64,000 bases of DNA, from the NCBI RefSeq assembly GCF_008033235.1, contig NZ_CP042432.1, positions 1,984,001 through 2,048,000 of the forward strand, in the 5' to 3' direction. Source of the stretch: Anseongella ginsenosidimutans. Its GTDB lineage: Bacteria > Bacteroidota > Bacteroidia > Sphingobacteriales > Sphingobacteriaceae. Shown in pieces: positions 37,787-48,776 of this stretch (positions are counted from its first letter, which is position 1; each line of letters begins with the position of its first letter). The notes beneath the pieces were generated by a model. It saw nothing but the letters and a program-made list of their open reading frames with translations. It was not told where the DNA came from and ran no database searches. The position numbers were made by a program, and so were the translations under genes.

Positions 37787-40282
37787 ATGCAGACCATACT
37801 TCGATTTACTGTTGCCCTGATATTATGGGCGGTACTTCCCTTAAAAGCCTTTCCGGAAAATCCTCCGCAAGGGCTGGAATTACAGCTTCAATGGGAGGAA
37901 TACGATCTGGTTAGCCCCGTCGGGAGCGGCGCGGAAATGATTGGCCTGCATCAAGGGGTGGTTTTTGCCATGAGCGCCGGGGGAAAGGACCTCGAACTGT
38001 ATTTCAGAGAGGTGGATCAAGAAACAGGACGATGGAAGAAAGCTGATCTTTCCGTAGAAAGCGCCTTCGGGGAAATAAAGCCTGTCCCTACCCCGGAAGG
38101 TATCGTCTTTTTTCAGAAAAATGAACAGTTTGGGGGATACGACCGCCCGGGGCTATTATACTGGGACAAGGACAGCCGGTTACCGGTATGGCGGGAACTC
38201 GAGCCATTGCCCGTACCATTGATAAATCCTGTGGCCAGCGCGGCTGAGGGCAGGCTGATCGTAGGCGGAAAGGAACTGCGGGCGGGTAATAAAATACTGT
38301 TTTATCAACTTCCATTACAAGCTGTCGGTAAATGGCTGGAACTACCGCCATTGAAGACGTCCGTGGACCTGCTCAATCTCCGGTTATTTATCCAGAGTGA
38401 GGGGGAAAACGATGCTGTTTTCTTGTTTGCCGGCAAGCAGAATGATAATGCCGGGAAAAGCGCGGGCTTTTATCTGAGCCCACTAAAACCGGAATGGAAA
38501 AAAATCAATATGCCCTCGTACCTTTCCGGAATTAACGGAGGGATCGTATTAGGGAACGTTCATATCTTATTAACCGCCGGCGAACAGGCAATGGCCTATC
38601 ATACGATCACGAAAACCTGGGTAAAGGTAAACGGTTTTTTATCCCCGGACCTGTCTTGTCAATTAGCCACCGATCAGACAAATTTGTACGCCTGGGAATT
38701 TGATCGATCCGGATACCGGCTTTATATAAGCCACGGTGTTTCCCGTCCCTCAGGTATCAGGCCCCTGGACTACCTGGTGCTGGTCGTGTATTTTCTCTTA
38801 TTGCTGGGGGTGGGATATCTCTTTTCAAAAGGGCTAAAGAATACGGATGATTACTTCCGGGGAGGGAAAAGGATACCCTGGTGGGCCGCCGGATTAAGTA
38901 TTCTGGTTACTAAGCTCAGTGCCATCACTTTTATGTCCCTGCCCGCAAAAGCCTACGCCACCAATTGGTTGTACTTCTGGATACCGGTGGGGAATATCGT
39001 ATTGGCTATCATTGTTATCAAGTATGTGCTGCCTTTTTTTTGCAGGCTGGATATTACCTCTACGTATGAATATCTGGAAAAACGGTTCAATACGACTACC
39101 CGGGTGATCGGCAGTATTACCTATATGCTTTTTGAACTGGTCCGGATGGGGGTATTGCTGTTATTGCCGGCCATTGTTATCGCGGTGGTAACCGGCTTTG
39201 ATATTTATCTATGCATTATTCTGATAGGTGTCGTGGCTACGGTGTATACGATGATGGGAGGGATCGAGGCCGTTATCTGGACAGATGTGCTGCAGGCGAT
39301 CATTTTAATTGCCGGGGCCATCATAGCACTGATCGTCGTCGGCAGCAAGATAGAGCTGGAAAATTTGAACACGTTTTTACAATCGCCGCTCGGCCAGGAG
39401 AAGCTGAAATACACCGATTTTAGTATTGACCTTACAAAGGCAACCTTCCTGGTGATCGCGTTAAGCTGGATCGGCAAGATACAGGACTATGTGTCTAACC
39501 AAACCGTGGTGCAGCGATTCATTTCCACCAAAGATGAAAAAAGCGCTGCCCGTAGCATTTGGGCTGCAAGTTTATTAGGCATACCGGTGATCACCCTGTT
39601 TTTAGTACTGGGTACGGCGCTTTTCCTTTTTTACGAGGCGAATCCCGGCAGATTGGACCCCTTCATGGAACAACCGGATGCCTTATTGCCCCTGTTTATT
39701 GTAAATGAGATGCCCGCCGGTGTCGCGGGGTTAGTACTAGCGGCTATTTTCGCGGCTGCTATGTCCAGCCTTGACAGTTCGCTCAACAGTATGTCCACTG
39801 TGATCGTTACGGATTTTTATAAGAAATTCGGCACCGGTATTTCGGAGGCGAAGTCGTTAAGATTGGCGAAGGTCCTTACCGTATTTTTGGGAATTTTCGG
39901 AACAGGATCCGCACTTTTTATGGTTGGTACTGAAATTTCATCGCTGTATGATCAGCTGTTTTCAGTGATCGGGCTTTTTGGGGGAGGGTTAACAGGTGTG
40001 TTTATTTTGGGTATATTTACCCGGCGGGCCAATACTGCCGGTACATTGACCGGCTTTTTTGCAAGCGCTGTCATTTTATTTGGAGTGAGTAATTATTCCG
40101 ATCTGCATGTGTTCTTATATGCGCTGATAGGCATGGTTTCCTGCGCCGGAATCGGATATTTGATGAGTTTCATTCTGCCATCCGAACAGCATGCTTCACC
40201 TGCATTCACCATCTATGATTTACCTGCAAAGGCCCGCTCAAGCTCCCCCGAAGGGAAGAATAAATCAGGAGGTTCGTATTAA
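37787..40282 (+). CDS. Kelch-like domain fused to a sodium:solute symporter (second copy)
   Basis: An 831-residue fusion built like the one at 17.4 kb: signal peptide (ending near KAFPENPP), a periplasmic propeller at about 25-320, then a sodium:solute symporter at about 330-800 with DYLVLVVYFLLLLGVGYLF, NTDDYFRGGKRIPWWAAGLSILV, YTMMGGIEAVIWTDVLQ and MSSLDSSLNSMSTVIVTDF. The propeller is shorter and its Kelch glycine pairs are poorly kept (GRLIVGGKELRAG, VHILLTAGEQAMAY), so mutarotase activity may be reduced or the ligand different. It begins directly after the FAD oxidoreductase stop codon. Confidence 0.87.
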   Translation: MQTILRFTVALILWAVLPLKAFPENPPQGLELQLQWEEYDLVSPVGSGAEMIGLHQGVVFAMSAGGKDLELYFREVDQETGRWKKADLSVESAFGEIKPVPTPEGIVFFQKNEQFGGYDRPGLLYWDKDSRLPVWRELEPLPVPLINPVASAAEGRLIVGGKELRAGNKILFYQLPLQAVGKWLELPPLKTSVDLLNLRLFIQSEGENDAVFLFAGKQNDNAGKSAGFYLSPLKPEWKKINMPSYLSGINGGIVLGNVHILLTAGEQAMAYHTITKTWVKVNGFLSPDLSCQLATDQTNLYAWEFDRSGYRLYISHGVSRPSGIRPLDYLVLVVYFLLLLGVGYLFSKGLKNTDDYFRGGKRIPWWAAGLSILVTKLSAITFMSLPAKAYATNWLYFWIPVGNIVLAIIVIKYVLPFFCRLDITSTYEYLEKRFNTTTRVIGSITYMLFELVRMGVLLLLPAIVIAVVTGFDIYLCIILIGVVATVYTMMGGIEAVIWTDVLQAIILIAGAIIALIVVGSKIELENLNTFLQSPLGQEKLKYTDFSIDLTKATFLVIALSWIGKIQDYVSNQTVVQRFISTKDEKSAARSIWAASLLGIPVITLFLVLGTALFLFYEANPGRLDPFMEQPDALLPLFIVNEMPAGVAGLVLAAIFAAAMSSLDSSLNSMSTVIVTDFYKKFGTGISEAKSLRLAKVLTVFLGIFGTGSALFMVGTEISSLYDQLFSVIGLFGGGLTGVFILGIFTRRANTAGTLTGFFASAVILFGVSNYSDLHVFLYALIGMVSCAGIGYLMSFILPSEQHASPAFTIYDLPAKARSSSPEGKNKSGGSY

Positions 40283-40301
40283 GAAGCTATCCTAAATCAT
40301 T

Positions 40302-42266
40302 ATGAATCAACACATTTCAATTTTTCTTGTCTTCGTTTTATTTTGTTCCGTCAACCTGCAGGCCCAGCGGTTTGAGCGGCTTTGCGCCGAAGTGCGGACG
40401 GAGAAAGATGTCCCGCGGCTGTTCATTAACGGGGAACTGTACCCGCCCTTTGCCTATATGTCTTATCTGGGCGAAGAAAAGTTCTATGCGGAAATGGCAG
40501 GCGCGGGGCTTCACCTTTACAATATTCCGGCCTACCTGGGCGACAGGGGTATCAATTCTTCTTCCGGCATTGGCCCGTTCAGGCCGGCGATCTGGACAGG
40601 AAACGGGCAATACGATCTTTCAAGCATTAAAAAAGACTTCGAGGAGATATTAAAAGCTGACCCCATGGCTAAGGTGATCATCAGGATTCATCTGGACCCG
40701 CCCGCCTGGTGGGAAAAGGAACATCCGGATGAAGTATGCGCGCTACCGGGAGGCGGTTCGCTGCGCACCAGTTTTTTTTCGCGTAAATGGCAGCGCGATG
40801 CGGGGAAAGCATTGAAACACTGTGTGAAAACGCTCCTCAATTCACCCTACGCCGCCCATCTTGCAGGGATACACGTTGCAGGAGGGTTTACCGAAGAGTG
40901 GTTCTATCACTTCAAAGATGAATTCCATGATGAGAGCGAAGTCCGGCTTGCCAGCTTCCGGGACTGGCTGCGGGATAAATATGGGAACAAGAGGGCGCTT
41001 CGCCAGGCATGGAAAGATAGTAAGGCAGATTTCAAAACGGCGGCGCCGGCAAATATCAGCGGGGCTGAGAAGGAAAAGCACTGGAGGGACGCCGGCGATC
41101 AGAAGTATTTCGACACTTTTGATTTTCATGCCGAAACCATGGCGGAACATATTAACTTTTTTACCAGGATCGTTAAGAAGGCGAGCAATGGCTGCCTGCT
41201 CACCGGCGCTTTTTACGGCTATCATTATTTTGTGACAGATCCAAGGCGCGGCCACGGCGCCCTGGCAAAAGTGCTGGAAAATCCTTACCTGGATTATCTT
41301 TCCAGCCCGAATGATTACAGAAGACGTGCAGGAGAGGACTGGCCGCCGATGGCAGCGATCAGGTCCGTTCAGTTGCACGGGAAATTATGGCTGGCCGAAA
41401 ACGATACCCGTACCTCCATTACTACCCTATTGAAGGACCGCGCGCCGGAAATTGATCCTCCGGGTGATTATTACAGCAGCGGGGTTTGGCACGGTCCGGA
41501 AGACATGCAAACCTCGAAAGCGCTGCTGTTAAAAAATCTTGGCCGGATGCTGGCCTATGGATACGGGGGCTGGTGGTTTGATATGTGGGGTGGCTGGTTC
41601 AGCGACCCGGAGCTGCTGGCAGTTATCCGCCAGGGACAGGAATTTTTCAAGCATTATCCTTCTGCGGCTGTGGAAGAAATGGAACCCGAAGTCGCCGTCG
41701 TAGTAGATGAAAGGCTCCAGTTTTGGGATAAAAGTTATGGCAGCCTTACCCGGCAGATACTGGGCAACCGGTATGCCCTGGGGAAGACCGGCGCTCCTTA
41801 CGATCTCTATCTCAGAAGCGATCTTGATAAGATCCCGGCCGGGAAATACAAGGTAGTTTGGCTAATGGGAATCCCGGACTTATCGCAAGGGGAGCAGAGC
41901 ATAATAGAACGCATCCATCCGGTGCTTTTTATGCATACCGACAATAGTGGAACGGTTGTCCATGCGGGACAGGCGAGCCAGCCCCGGATCTTTGAAGAGA
42001 AATTGGCCTGGAAGGCGGAGTCGCTGGCGGAGCTATGGGACCAGGCCGGCGTACACCGCTACGGTCAGGCAGGCGATATCATTTATGCCGGGCGAGGATG
42101 GCTGGTGATCCATTCTGTAAGCGGCGGAAAAAAAACCTTAAGGCTTCCCTTCGCAGCGCGGGTCATTGACCCCGTGCGTAATATCACGCTTGCAGACAAC
42201 GCACGCATAGTGCCGCTGAACCTGGAGCCAGGGGACACACGGATGCTGAGAGTAAAGCCTGAATAA
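40302..42266 (+). CDS. GH42-like glycoside hydrolase (clan GH-A), secreted
   Basis: A 654-residue protein with a signal peptide (ending NLQAQRF). The first 430 residues read as a TIM-barrel beta-galactosidase-like domain: RLFINGELYPPFAYMSY, IIRIHLDPPAWW, a candidate acid/base Glu198/199 in HVAGGFTEEWF, a candidate nucleophile Glu366 in LWLAENDTRT and GGWWFDMWGGWF. The remainder (VAVVVDERLQFW onward) resembles the flavodoxin-like trimerisation domain of GH42 enzymes, ending in a small beta domain. The substrate cannot be deduced. It closes the long gene run before unit B, 20 bases after the symporter. Confidence 0.75.
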   Translation: MNQHISIFLVFVLFCSVNLQAQRFERLCAEVRTEKDVPRLFINGELYPPFAYMSYLGEEKFYAEMAGAGLHLYNIPAYLGDRGINSSSGIGPFRPAIWTGNGQYDLSSIKKDFEEILKADPMAKVIIRIHLDPPAWWEKEHPDEVCALPGGGSLRTSFFSRKWQRDAGKALKHCVKTLLNSPYAAHLAGIHVAGGFTEEWFYHFKDEFHDESEVRLASFRDWLRDKYGNKRALRQAWKDSKADFKTAAPANISGAEKEKHWRDAGDQKYFDTFDFHAETMAEHINFFTRIVKKASNGCLLTGAFYGYHYFVTDPRRGHGALAKVLENPYLDYLSSPNDYRRRAGEDWPPMAAIRSVQLHGKLWLAENDTRTSITTLLKDRAPEIDPPGDYYSSGVWHGPEDMQTSKALLLKNLGRMLAYGYGGWWFDMWGGWFSDPELLAVIRQGQEFFKHYPSAAVEEMEPEVAVVVDERLQFWDKSYGSLTRQILGNRYALGKTGAPYDLYLRSDLDKIPAGKYKVVWLMGIPDLSQGEQSIIERIHPVLFMHTDNSGTVVHAGQASQPRIFEEKLAWKAESLAELWDQAGVHRYGQAGDIIYAGRGWLVIHSVSGGKKTLRLPFAARVIDPVRNITLADNARIVPLNLEPGDTRMLRVKPE

Positions 42267-42367
42267 ACCTACGCCCAACAAAACGGGCTTCCATGTTTCT
42301 CGTATTAATATTGCTTAGCGGGCCTGTATCCAGCGATTTTTTTATCCAATTATTTTTCTCCGAAATA

Positions 42368-42414
42368 TTTGCAGCTGCAATAAACTTTTGTACATTTGTT
42401 AATATGTAGTGCAT
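42368..42414 (+). promoter_or_regulatory. promoter and predicted operator of glycan operon B
   Basis: TTTG at 42368-42371, a 19-base spacer and TACATTTG at 42391-42398 match the Bacteroidota consensus exactly. Five bases on lies ATGTAGTGCAT (42404-42414), the locus box. The string TTTGTTAATATGTAGT is identical to that of unit C. A small hairpin (CCGA with TCGG) follows in the leader. Confidence 0.7.
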
Positions 42415-42465
42415 ACCGACAATTATTATCGGAACTAACCAACAAACCAAATACCCTAAAGAAAT

Positions 42466-45400
42466 ATGTATGCAAAGATTATTTACCCGTTTTTGACAGG
42501 GCTTCTTCTTTTCGTTTCTTATGGAGCGAAACCGGCAGGCTACGACCGTTTCCCGGAGGGCCCGGCCGCAGTTCACCTCGATATCGGGGTTAGAGGAACC
42601 GTACAGGATTCCGCAGGGAATACCTTGCCCGGTGTATCCGTGACGGTAAAAGGACAGACCACTATTGGAACAACAACCGATTTGAATGGCAAGTATTTCC
42701 TTGAAGTGCCGGACGGAGCCACTCTGATTTTTAGTATGATCGGTTATGAGCAACAAGAGATCCCTGTAAACGGGAGAGAACTGATCGACGTTACGCTGCA
42801 CGAATCCACATCGCAACTGGATGACGTGGTGGTGGTCGCTTTCGGTACCCAGAAAAAAAGCGAGATGGTCGGTGCTGTGACGACGATCAACCCCTCGGAG
42901 TTGAAAGTGCCGTCCAGTAACCTTACAACCGCCCTTGCAGGACGGCTGGCCGGAGTGATCGCCTACCAGCGGAGCGGTGAACCAGGTCTGGACAATGCAG
43001 ATTTCTTTATCCGGGGAGTGACCACATTCGGCTATAAGGTCGATCCCTTAATTCTCATTGACGGTGTGGAATTTACCGCTACCGACCTTGCCCGGCTTCA
43101 GCCGGATGATATCGCCAGTTTTTCCATTATGAAAGATGCCACCGCCACGGCTTTGTACGGGGCGCGGGGGGCGAACGGCGTGATCCTGGTGACCACTAAA
43201 GAAGGTAAAGAAGGGCCTGCAAAGGTTAGTTTCCGTTTGGAAAATTCCATTTCCGCTCCAACCCGGAATGTCGAACTGGCCGATCCGATTACGTATATGC
43301 GACTGCATAATGAAGCAGTGTCCACGCGGGATCCCCTGGCTTTCCGGCCCTATTCCCAAAGCAAGATCGATAATACGGTAGCCGGTACCAATCCGTACAT
43401 GTATCCTGCAACCGATTGGCGGAAAGCGCTGTTTAAGGATTATACGATGAACCAGCGGGCGAATTTCAATGTAAGCGGCGGAGGACAGGTAGCGCGCTAT
43501 TATTTCGCCGGTACCTATAACCAGGACAATGGGGTATTGAAAGTGGACGGCCGTAACAATTTCAACAATAACATCGATTTGAAAAGCTATTTGCTGCGGT
43601 CCAATGTCAATGTTAACATCACCAAGACTACGAAGGTGGGTGTGCGGTTATACGGCTCATTTGATGACTACAGCGGGCCGGTCGATGGCGGCAAAGGATT
43701 GTACGAAAAGGTGATGCGTTCAAACCCTGTGATGTTTCCGGCCTACTACCCCGTTATGCCGGGATATGAGCATGTTCAGCATATCATGTTTGGAGGTACG
43801 GTGGAAGAAGGATATATCAACCCCTATGCCGATATGGTGAAAGGATATAAGGACTACTCACGTTCGCTGATGCTTGCCCAGTTTGAGGTGGAACAGGATC
43901 TTAATTTTCTGACAGAAGGCCTGTCTTTCAGGGCTCTGGGCAATACCAACAGAGAGTCCTATTTTGATGTTTCACGTTTTTACGACCCGTTTTACTACGA
44001 AGCGTCAGGATACGATAAGGCAAGCGACACCTATAGCCTGCAAATATTGAATGAGAACCAGGGAACAGATTACCTGGACTATAAGGAGGGTGAAAAGAAA
44101 ATATCCTCCGTGTTTTACCTGGAATCTGCCATGAATTACAACCGTACATTCGGGGAAAAGCACGGACTGAGCGGTATGCTGGTATATACCATGCGCCAGA
44201 AGCTGAATGCCAATGCGGGAGATCTTCAGCAATCGCTTCCGTTCAGGAACCTGGGATTATCAGGCAGGTTTACGTATGCCTATGACAGCCGTTACTATGC
44301 TGAGTTTAATTTCGGATATAACGGATCGGAGCGGTTCCAGTCCGATTACCGGTTTGGATTTTTTCCGGCCGGCGGGGTAGCCTGGCAGGTCTCCAATGAG
44401 AAATTCTGGGAGCCTTTGCGTAATACCGTTTCCCTGCTGAAAGTCAGGGCAACCTATGGTTTGGTGGGCAACGATGCCATTGGCGGTCCTGAAGACCGGT
44501 TCTTCTATTTATCCAATGTAAACATGGATGATGCCGGAAGAGGGGCTACGTTCGGCATAGACGACGGGTACACCAGACCAGGGGTATCGATAGAAAGATA
44601 TGACAACGCCGCCATCACCTGGGAGACCGCTGAAAAGGTCAATTTAGGGCTTGAAATGAACTTATTCGGCAAGGTGGGTATCCAGGCGGATTTCTTCTCG
44701 GAGTACCGCAGGAATATTCTGATGACCCGGGCAACGGTTCCCGGGTACATGGGATTGTCTGCTGATGTGCGGGCCAATGTGGGAGAGGCCGCTGGCCGCG
44801 GTATGGACCTGTCCGTTGACTATAGTCAGACCTTCGGGCCCGATCTATGGATTATCGCCCGGGGTAATTTCACCTATGCAACCAGTGAATTTAAAGTATA
44901 CGAAGAACCCGAATATGAAAGAGAGTGGTGGAAGTCGTATGTGGGGCATTCACTGAAGCAGAAATTCGGATACATCGCCGAGCGATTATTTGTAGATGAC
45001 GAGGAGGTGCTTAATTCTCCCACGCAGGGCTTTGGCTCCATGGTAATGGGAGGAGATATCAAATATCGTGATATTAACGGAGACGGGCAGATTACGCCCC
45101 TGGATCAGGTGCCTATCGGGAATCCCACGGTCCCCGAAATCGTTTACGGGTTCGGCTTCTCGGCCGGCTTTAGGAATTTTGACATGTCGTGCTTCTTTCA
45201 GGGGCTAAGCAATGAGTCATTCTGGATTGATGCAACGAAGACAAGGCCGTTTGTGAACCAAAACCAACTGCTAAAAGCCTATGCTGACAGCCACTGGTCT
45301 GAGCGGAATGGCGATGTGACGGCGCTTTGGCCCCGGTTGAGTGCCTCGTCAGTGGCTAATAATAACCAGACAAGCACGTGGTTTATGCGTGACGGTTCAT

Positions 45401-45609
45401 TTATTCGTCTGAAGACGGCAGAATTAGGCTATACGTTCCGGGAGGAACAAATGAGCAGGCTTGGCCTGGAGAGCTTAAGAATATACCTGAGCGGTACCAA
45501 CCTGCTCAGCTGGAGCCGGTTCAAATTATGGGATATCGAGATGGCAGGAGAGGGTTTAGGCTACCCTGTTCAGCGGGTATTCAATCTGGGCGTGCAGGTA
45601 TCACTTTAA
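42466..45609 (+). CDS. SusC/RagA-family TonB-dependent transporter
   Basis: Outer-membrane transporter of 1047 residues that opens unit B. The signal peptide is followed by a carboxypeptidase-regulatory-like domain (VRGTVQDSAGNTLPGVSVTV), the TonB box region LDDVVVVAFGTQKKSEMVGA and the plug motif LQPDDIASFSIMKDATATALYGARGANGVILVTTKEG, which departs from the usual EILKDASA wording. No STN domain is present. The barrel closes with QRVFNLGVQVSL. A SusD follows 13 bases later. The predicted FCD-regulator box stands about 50 bases ahead of the start codon. Confidence 0.95.
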   Translation: MYAKIIYPFLTGLLLFVSYGAKPAGYDRFPEGPAAVHLDIGVRGTVQDSAGNTLPGVSVTVKGQTTIGTTTDLNGKYFLEVPDGATLIFSMIGYEQQEIPVNGRELIDVTLHESTSQLDDVVVVAFGTQKKSEMVGAVTTINPSELKVPSSNLTTALAGRLAGVIAYQRSGEPGLDNADFFIRGVTTFGYKVDPLILIDGVEFTATDLARLQPDDIASFSIMKDATATALYGARGANGVILVTTKEGKEGPAKVSFRLENSISAPTRNVELADPITYMRLHNEAVSTRDPLAFRPYSQSKIDNTVAGTNPYMYPATDWRKALFKDYTMNQRANFNVSGGGQVARYYFAGTYNQDNGVLKVDGRNNFNNNIDLKSYLLRSNVNVNITKTTKVGVRLYGSFDDYSGPVDGGKGLYEKVMRSNPVMFPAYYPVMPGYEHVQHIMFGGTVEEGYINPYADMVKGYKDYSRSLMLAQFEVEQDLNFLTEGLSFRALGNTNRESYFDVSRFYDPFYYEASGYDKASDTYSLQILNENQGTDYLDYKEGEKKISSVFYLESAMNYNRTFGEKHGLSGMLVYTMRQKLNANAGDLQQSLPFRNLGLSGRFTYAYDSRYYAEFNFGYNGSERFQSDYRFGFFPAGGVAWQVSNEKFWEPLRNTVSLLKVRATYGLVGNDAIGGPEDRFFYLSNVNMDDAGRGATFGIDDGYTRPGVSIERYDNAAITWETAEKVNLGLEMNLFGKVGIQADFFSEYRRNILMTRATVPGYMGLSADVRANVGEAAGRGMDLSVDYSQTFGPDLWIIARGNFTYATSEFKVYEEPEYEREWWKSYVGHSLKQKFGYIAERLFVDDEEVLNSPTQGFGSMVMGGDIKYRDINGDGQITPLDQVPIGNPTVPEIVYGFGFSAGFRNFDMSCFFQGLSNESFWIDATKTRPFVNQNQLLKAYADSHWSERNGDVTALWPRLSASSVANNNQTSTWFMRDGSFIRLKTAELGYTFREEQMSRLGLESLRIYLSGTNLLSWSRFKLWDIEMAGEGLGYPVQRVFNLGVQVSL

Positions 45610-45622
45610 AAATGAGAGAATC

Positions 45623-47511
45623 ATGAAACAAAGAATAAAAGGAATAATCATTGTTTTCTGCATGTGTGCCTGTACTTCGTGCAATTACCTGGATGTCGTT
45701 CCCGACAACGTCGCCACCCTCGATAATGCATTTAATATGCGAAGCTCGGCCGAACGCTACTTATTTACCTGCTATTCCTGGCTGCCGAGCGAGGGGGAAT
45801 ACATGGGGGAAATCCCGCGTTGACCGCCGGCGATGAAATGTGGTTCCTCACCAACCGCCCCGATGAGCAATACGCCTGGCGGATTGCCACGGGAAACCAG
45901 AATGTGGCAAATCCCCTGGTTAATTTCTGGAGTGGTACAAACGGTGGAAAGAATATGTACCGCGGCATACGGGAATGCAATATCTTTTTGGAAAATATCG
46001 AATCCGTACCAGACATGTCGGCATCTGAAAAGGCCGTATGGACCGCGGAAGTCAAGTTTTTGAAGGCCTATTATCATTTCCTGTTATTCCGCATGTACGG
46101 GCCCATTCCGCTAATACGAGAGAATATCCCTGTATCCGCGAGCGTGGAGGAGGTAAAATCGGTTTTCCGGGACCCGGTGGACGGGTGCATTGACTACATC
46201 GTGGAGTTGCTGGATGAAGCTATTGCCGCCTTGCCCGATGCCGTACAATTTGACATACAAGAGGGCGGGCGGGTTACAAGGCCCATTGCATTAACGTTGA
46301 AGGCATACGTACTTGTGACGGCTGCCAGCCCATTATACAATGGCAATACAGATTTTGCCAGCTATAAGGACCCCGACGGGCAATTATTTTTCAATCAAAC
46401 CTATGACCCCCAAAAATGGCAGCGGGCGGTTAATGCCTGCAAGGAGGCTATTGATGTCTGCCATGCGACAGGACGCGAGTTGTATGAATTTCAACCGGCA
46501 TCCGGCGAAGACCTTTCCGAAGAGACAATTACGGAACTGAGCGTGCGGAACCCATTGACCCAGCGCTGGAACAGCGAGCAAATATGGACGAATACCAATT
46601 CCATCGGGGGGATTATCCAAAGCGCCGCGCAGCCTAAGCTGCTAAGCGGTTCCTCGATGCCCAGGTCCAGGCTAAGCCCGCCGATTAAAATTGCAGAATT
46701 GTTTTATACGGAAAACGGCGTGCCTATCAATGAAGACAAGGCGTATCGTTATGAGGACCGGTATAGCCTGAAACAGTCGGAAGAAAGTGACCGGCTGTAC
46801 CTGAAGCCCGGTGAAGAAATTCCGGTGCTTCACTTTGACCGGGAACCGCGGTTTTATGCTTTTTTGGGTTTTGACCAGGGCAGATGGTATGGTACAGGAT
46901 GGTATTCAGACGACGATAATATGTATGTGGATGCGAAATCCGGCGGCATTGCGTCCAGCGCGGGCCTCAATAACAGGTCGGCTACGGGCTACTGGCCTAA
47001 GAAATTGGTCAATTATCTTAACGTGGCTACACCGAATGCCTATAATTTGCAGAATTACCCCTGGCCTACGTTTCGCCTGGCAGATTTGTACCTTTTATAC
47101 GCCGAAGCGCTTAACGAAGCGAATGGTCCCGGAGCCGAGGTGTATCATTGGCTGAACCTGATACGCGACCGCGCCGGTTTACCCACTGTAGAGGATGCCT
47201 GGACAAATCATTCTACCCAGCCGGCCAAATATACCACGCAGCAGGGCTTGCGGGAGATCATCCATCAGGAGCGGATGATCGAGCTGCTTTTCGAAGGTCA
47301 TCGCTACTGGGACCTGAAACGCTGGAAAAAGGCGCCCCAGGTATTGAGCCAACCCATTACCGGGTGGGATATTTACCAGGAAGACGCCGCGACCTATTAT
47401 CGGGTAAGGTTGATATTCAACCAGCAGTTCAGGATGCGCGATTATTTCTGGCCTGTCAGGGAATCTGAATTACTGATCAACCGGAACCTGGTACAAAGCC
47501 CGGGATGGTAA
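45623..47511 (+). CDS. SusD/RagB-family lipoprotein, frameshifted
   Basis: Partner of the unit B SusC, about 629 residues if restored. The lipobox CACTSC puts the lipidated Cys at residue 20. The frame breaks near residue 62 in a run of five G (45805-45809): as written it ends EYMGEIPR, while one added G gives EYMGGNPALTAGDEMW and joins the frame that runs to 47511. Downstream landmarks are AEVKFLKAYYHFLLFRMYGPIPLI, FRLADLYLLYAEALNEAN and IHQERMIELLFEGHRYWDLKRWKKA. A second G run (45793-45797) just upstream could also hold the missing base. Fragments as written: 45623-45823 and 45820-47511. Confidence 0.88.
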
Positions 47512-47553
47512 AGCGTTTGAAAAACATTGGAAATTTTAAAAAACACACGTTTT

Positions 47554-48758
47554 ATGACGTACAGAATATTGATGCTACTCGGAATAGGCCTGTTGTTTCT
47601 GAGATGCTCGGAAGAACGGCCGACCATTATTAATGACAATGACCATGTACCCCCGCCTGTCTCCAACGTAGTCGTGGAAAGTATCCCAGGCGGCGCTGCA
47701 ATTACCTATGACCTGCCGAAAGGGGGCAAATCACTCTATGTGCTGGCCGAATGGGAGCAAAATGGCAAGGTGATGACCGCTCAGGCATCTTTTTATGATA
47801 ATTCCCTGGTAGTCGAAGGATTTGGCGACACGCAGGAATATGAAGTCAATTTATATACCGTGGGCCGGAACCTGAAGCGTTCCGAGCCTGTGCTTGTAAA
47901 AATAAAGCCGCTCACCCCGCCGATTTTATCCGTTCTCGAATCGTTTGACATACACGAGGACTTCGGCGGACTAAGGATGGACTTTTTTAATACGAGCGAG
48001 GAAGAAGTATCCATCGAAGTATACACCATGGACGATTTGGGCGACTGGGTGCCTGTGGAGACGTTCTATACCGGCCGGCCGGAAGGAAGGCTGTTTGTAC
48101 GCGGCTTCGGTGCGGAAGAACGCCAGTTTGGATTTATCGTCAAAGACCAATGGGGAAACCAGACCGAAATGCTGACCAAAACGGTGACTCCCTTGTTTGA
48201 AAGGAAATTTGACACGGAGTTATTCAGAACATTATCCCCCTCGCTTCCTGGCGATATGGAGGCCTACGAGGGTACCACGCTTAGTAATATATGGAGCGGC
48301 AACTACACGGCTAATAACAGCATTCCCACCGACGGCTTTTTTCGGTCGGCCAACGGCTTAACCCTGCCCGCGCATTTTACCTTTGACCTGGGCGTTGTCG
48401 GTAAGTTAGGCCGGTATGTACTGCGGCAGCGCGGCGCCTATATATCGCCATATACTTTCACGTATTCAGGAGGGTCCCCCGCACGTGGGAAATATGGGGA
48501 AGGGCCGACGAACCCACATCCGGAGGCTGGGAGGGCTGGACTAAGCTCATGGACTGCGAAATGCTGAAACCATCCGGATTGCCCGTAGGGCAGACCAGCA
48601 ATGAGGACGTCGAGCTTGCCCAGGCCGGGCATGAGTTTTCCTTTTCGCCGGATCTGCCGGAAGTGAGATACATCCGTGTCAACATACTTAGCAACTGGGG
48701 CGGGGTACAATATGTTAACCTTAGCCAACTGGAGTTTTACGGCGCTCCCGGTGAATAA
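47554..48758 (+). CDS. DUF4959/DUF5000-type surface lipoprotein, frameshifted
   Basis: SusD-companion lipoprotein, about 401 residues if restored. The signal ends in GLLFLRC. The N-terminal part (VPPPVSNVVVESIPGGAAITYDLP) reads as a beta-sandwich of the DUF4959 kind, a middle segment as the next beta domain, and the C-terminal part as a discoidin-like carbohydrate-binding domain (SNIWSGNYTANNSIPTDGFF, FTFDLGVVGKLGRYVLRQR). The frame breaks in a run of five C (48476-48480). One added C restores RTWEIWGRADEPTSGGWEGW, equivalent to RRWEVWGSNEP of the next gene, and the frame then reaches 48758. It probably binds the glycan at the cell surface beside SusCD. Confidence 0.82.
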
Positions 48759-48776
48759 ACATGAATCAATAAACGA

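Noticed and set aside
42275-42292. Hairpin GCCC/GGGC after the GH42-like gene as a terminator
   Set aside because: The stem is only four base pairs and no T tract follows.
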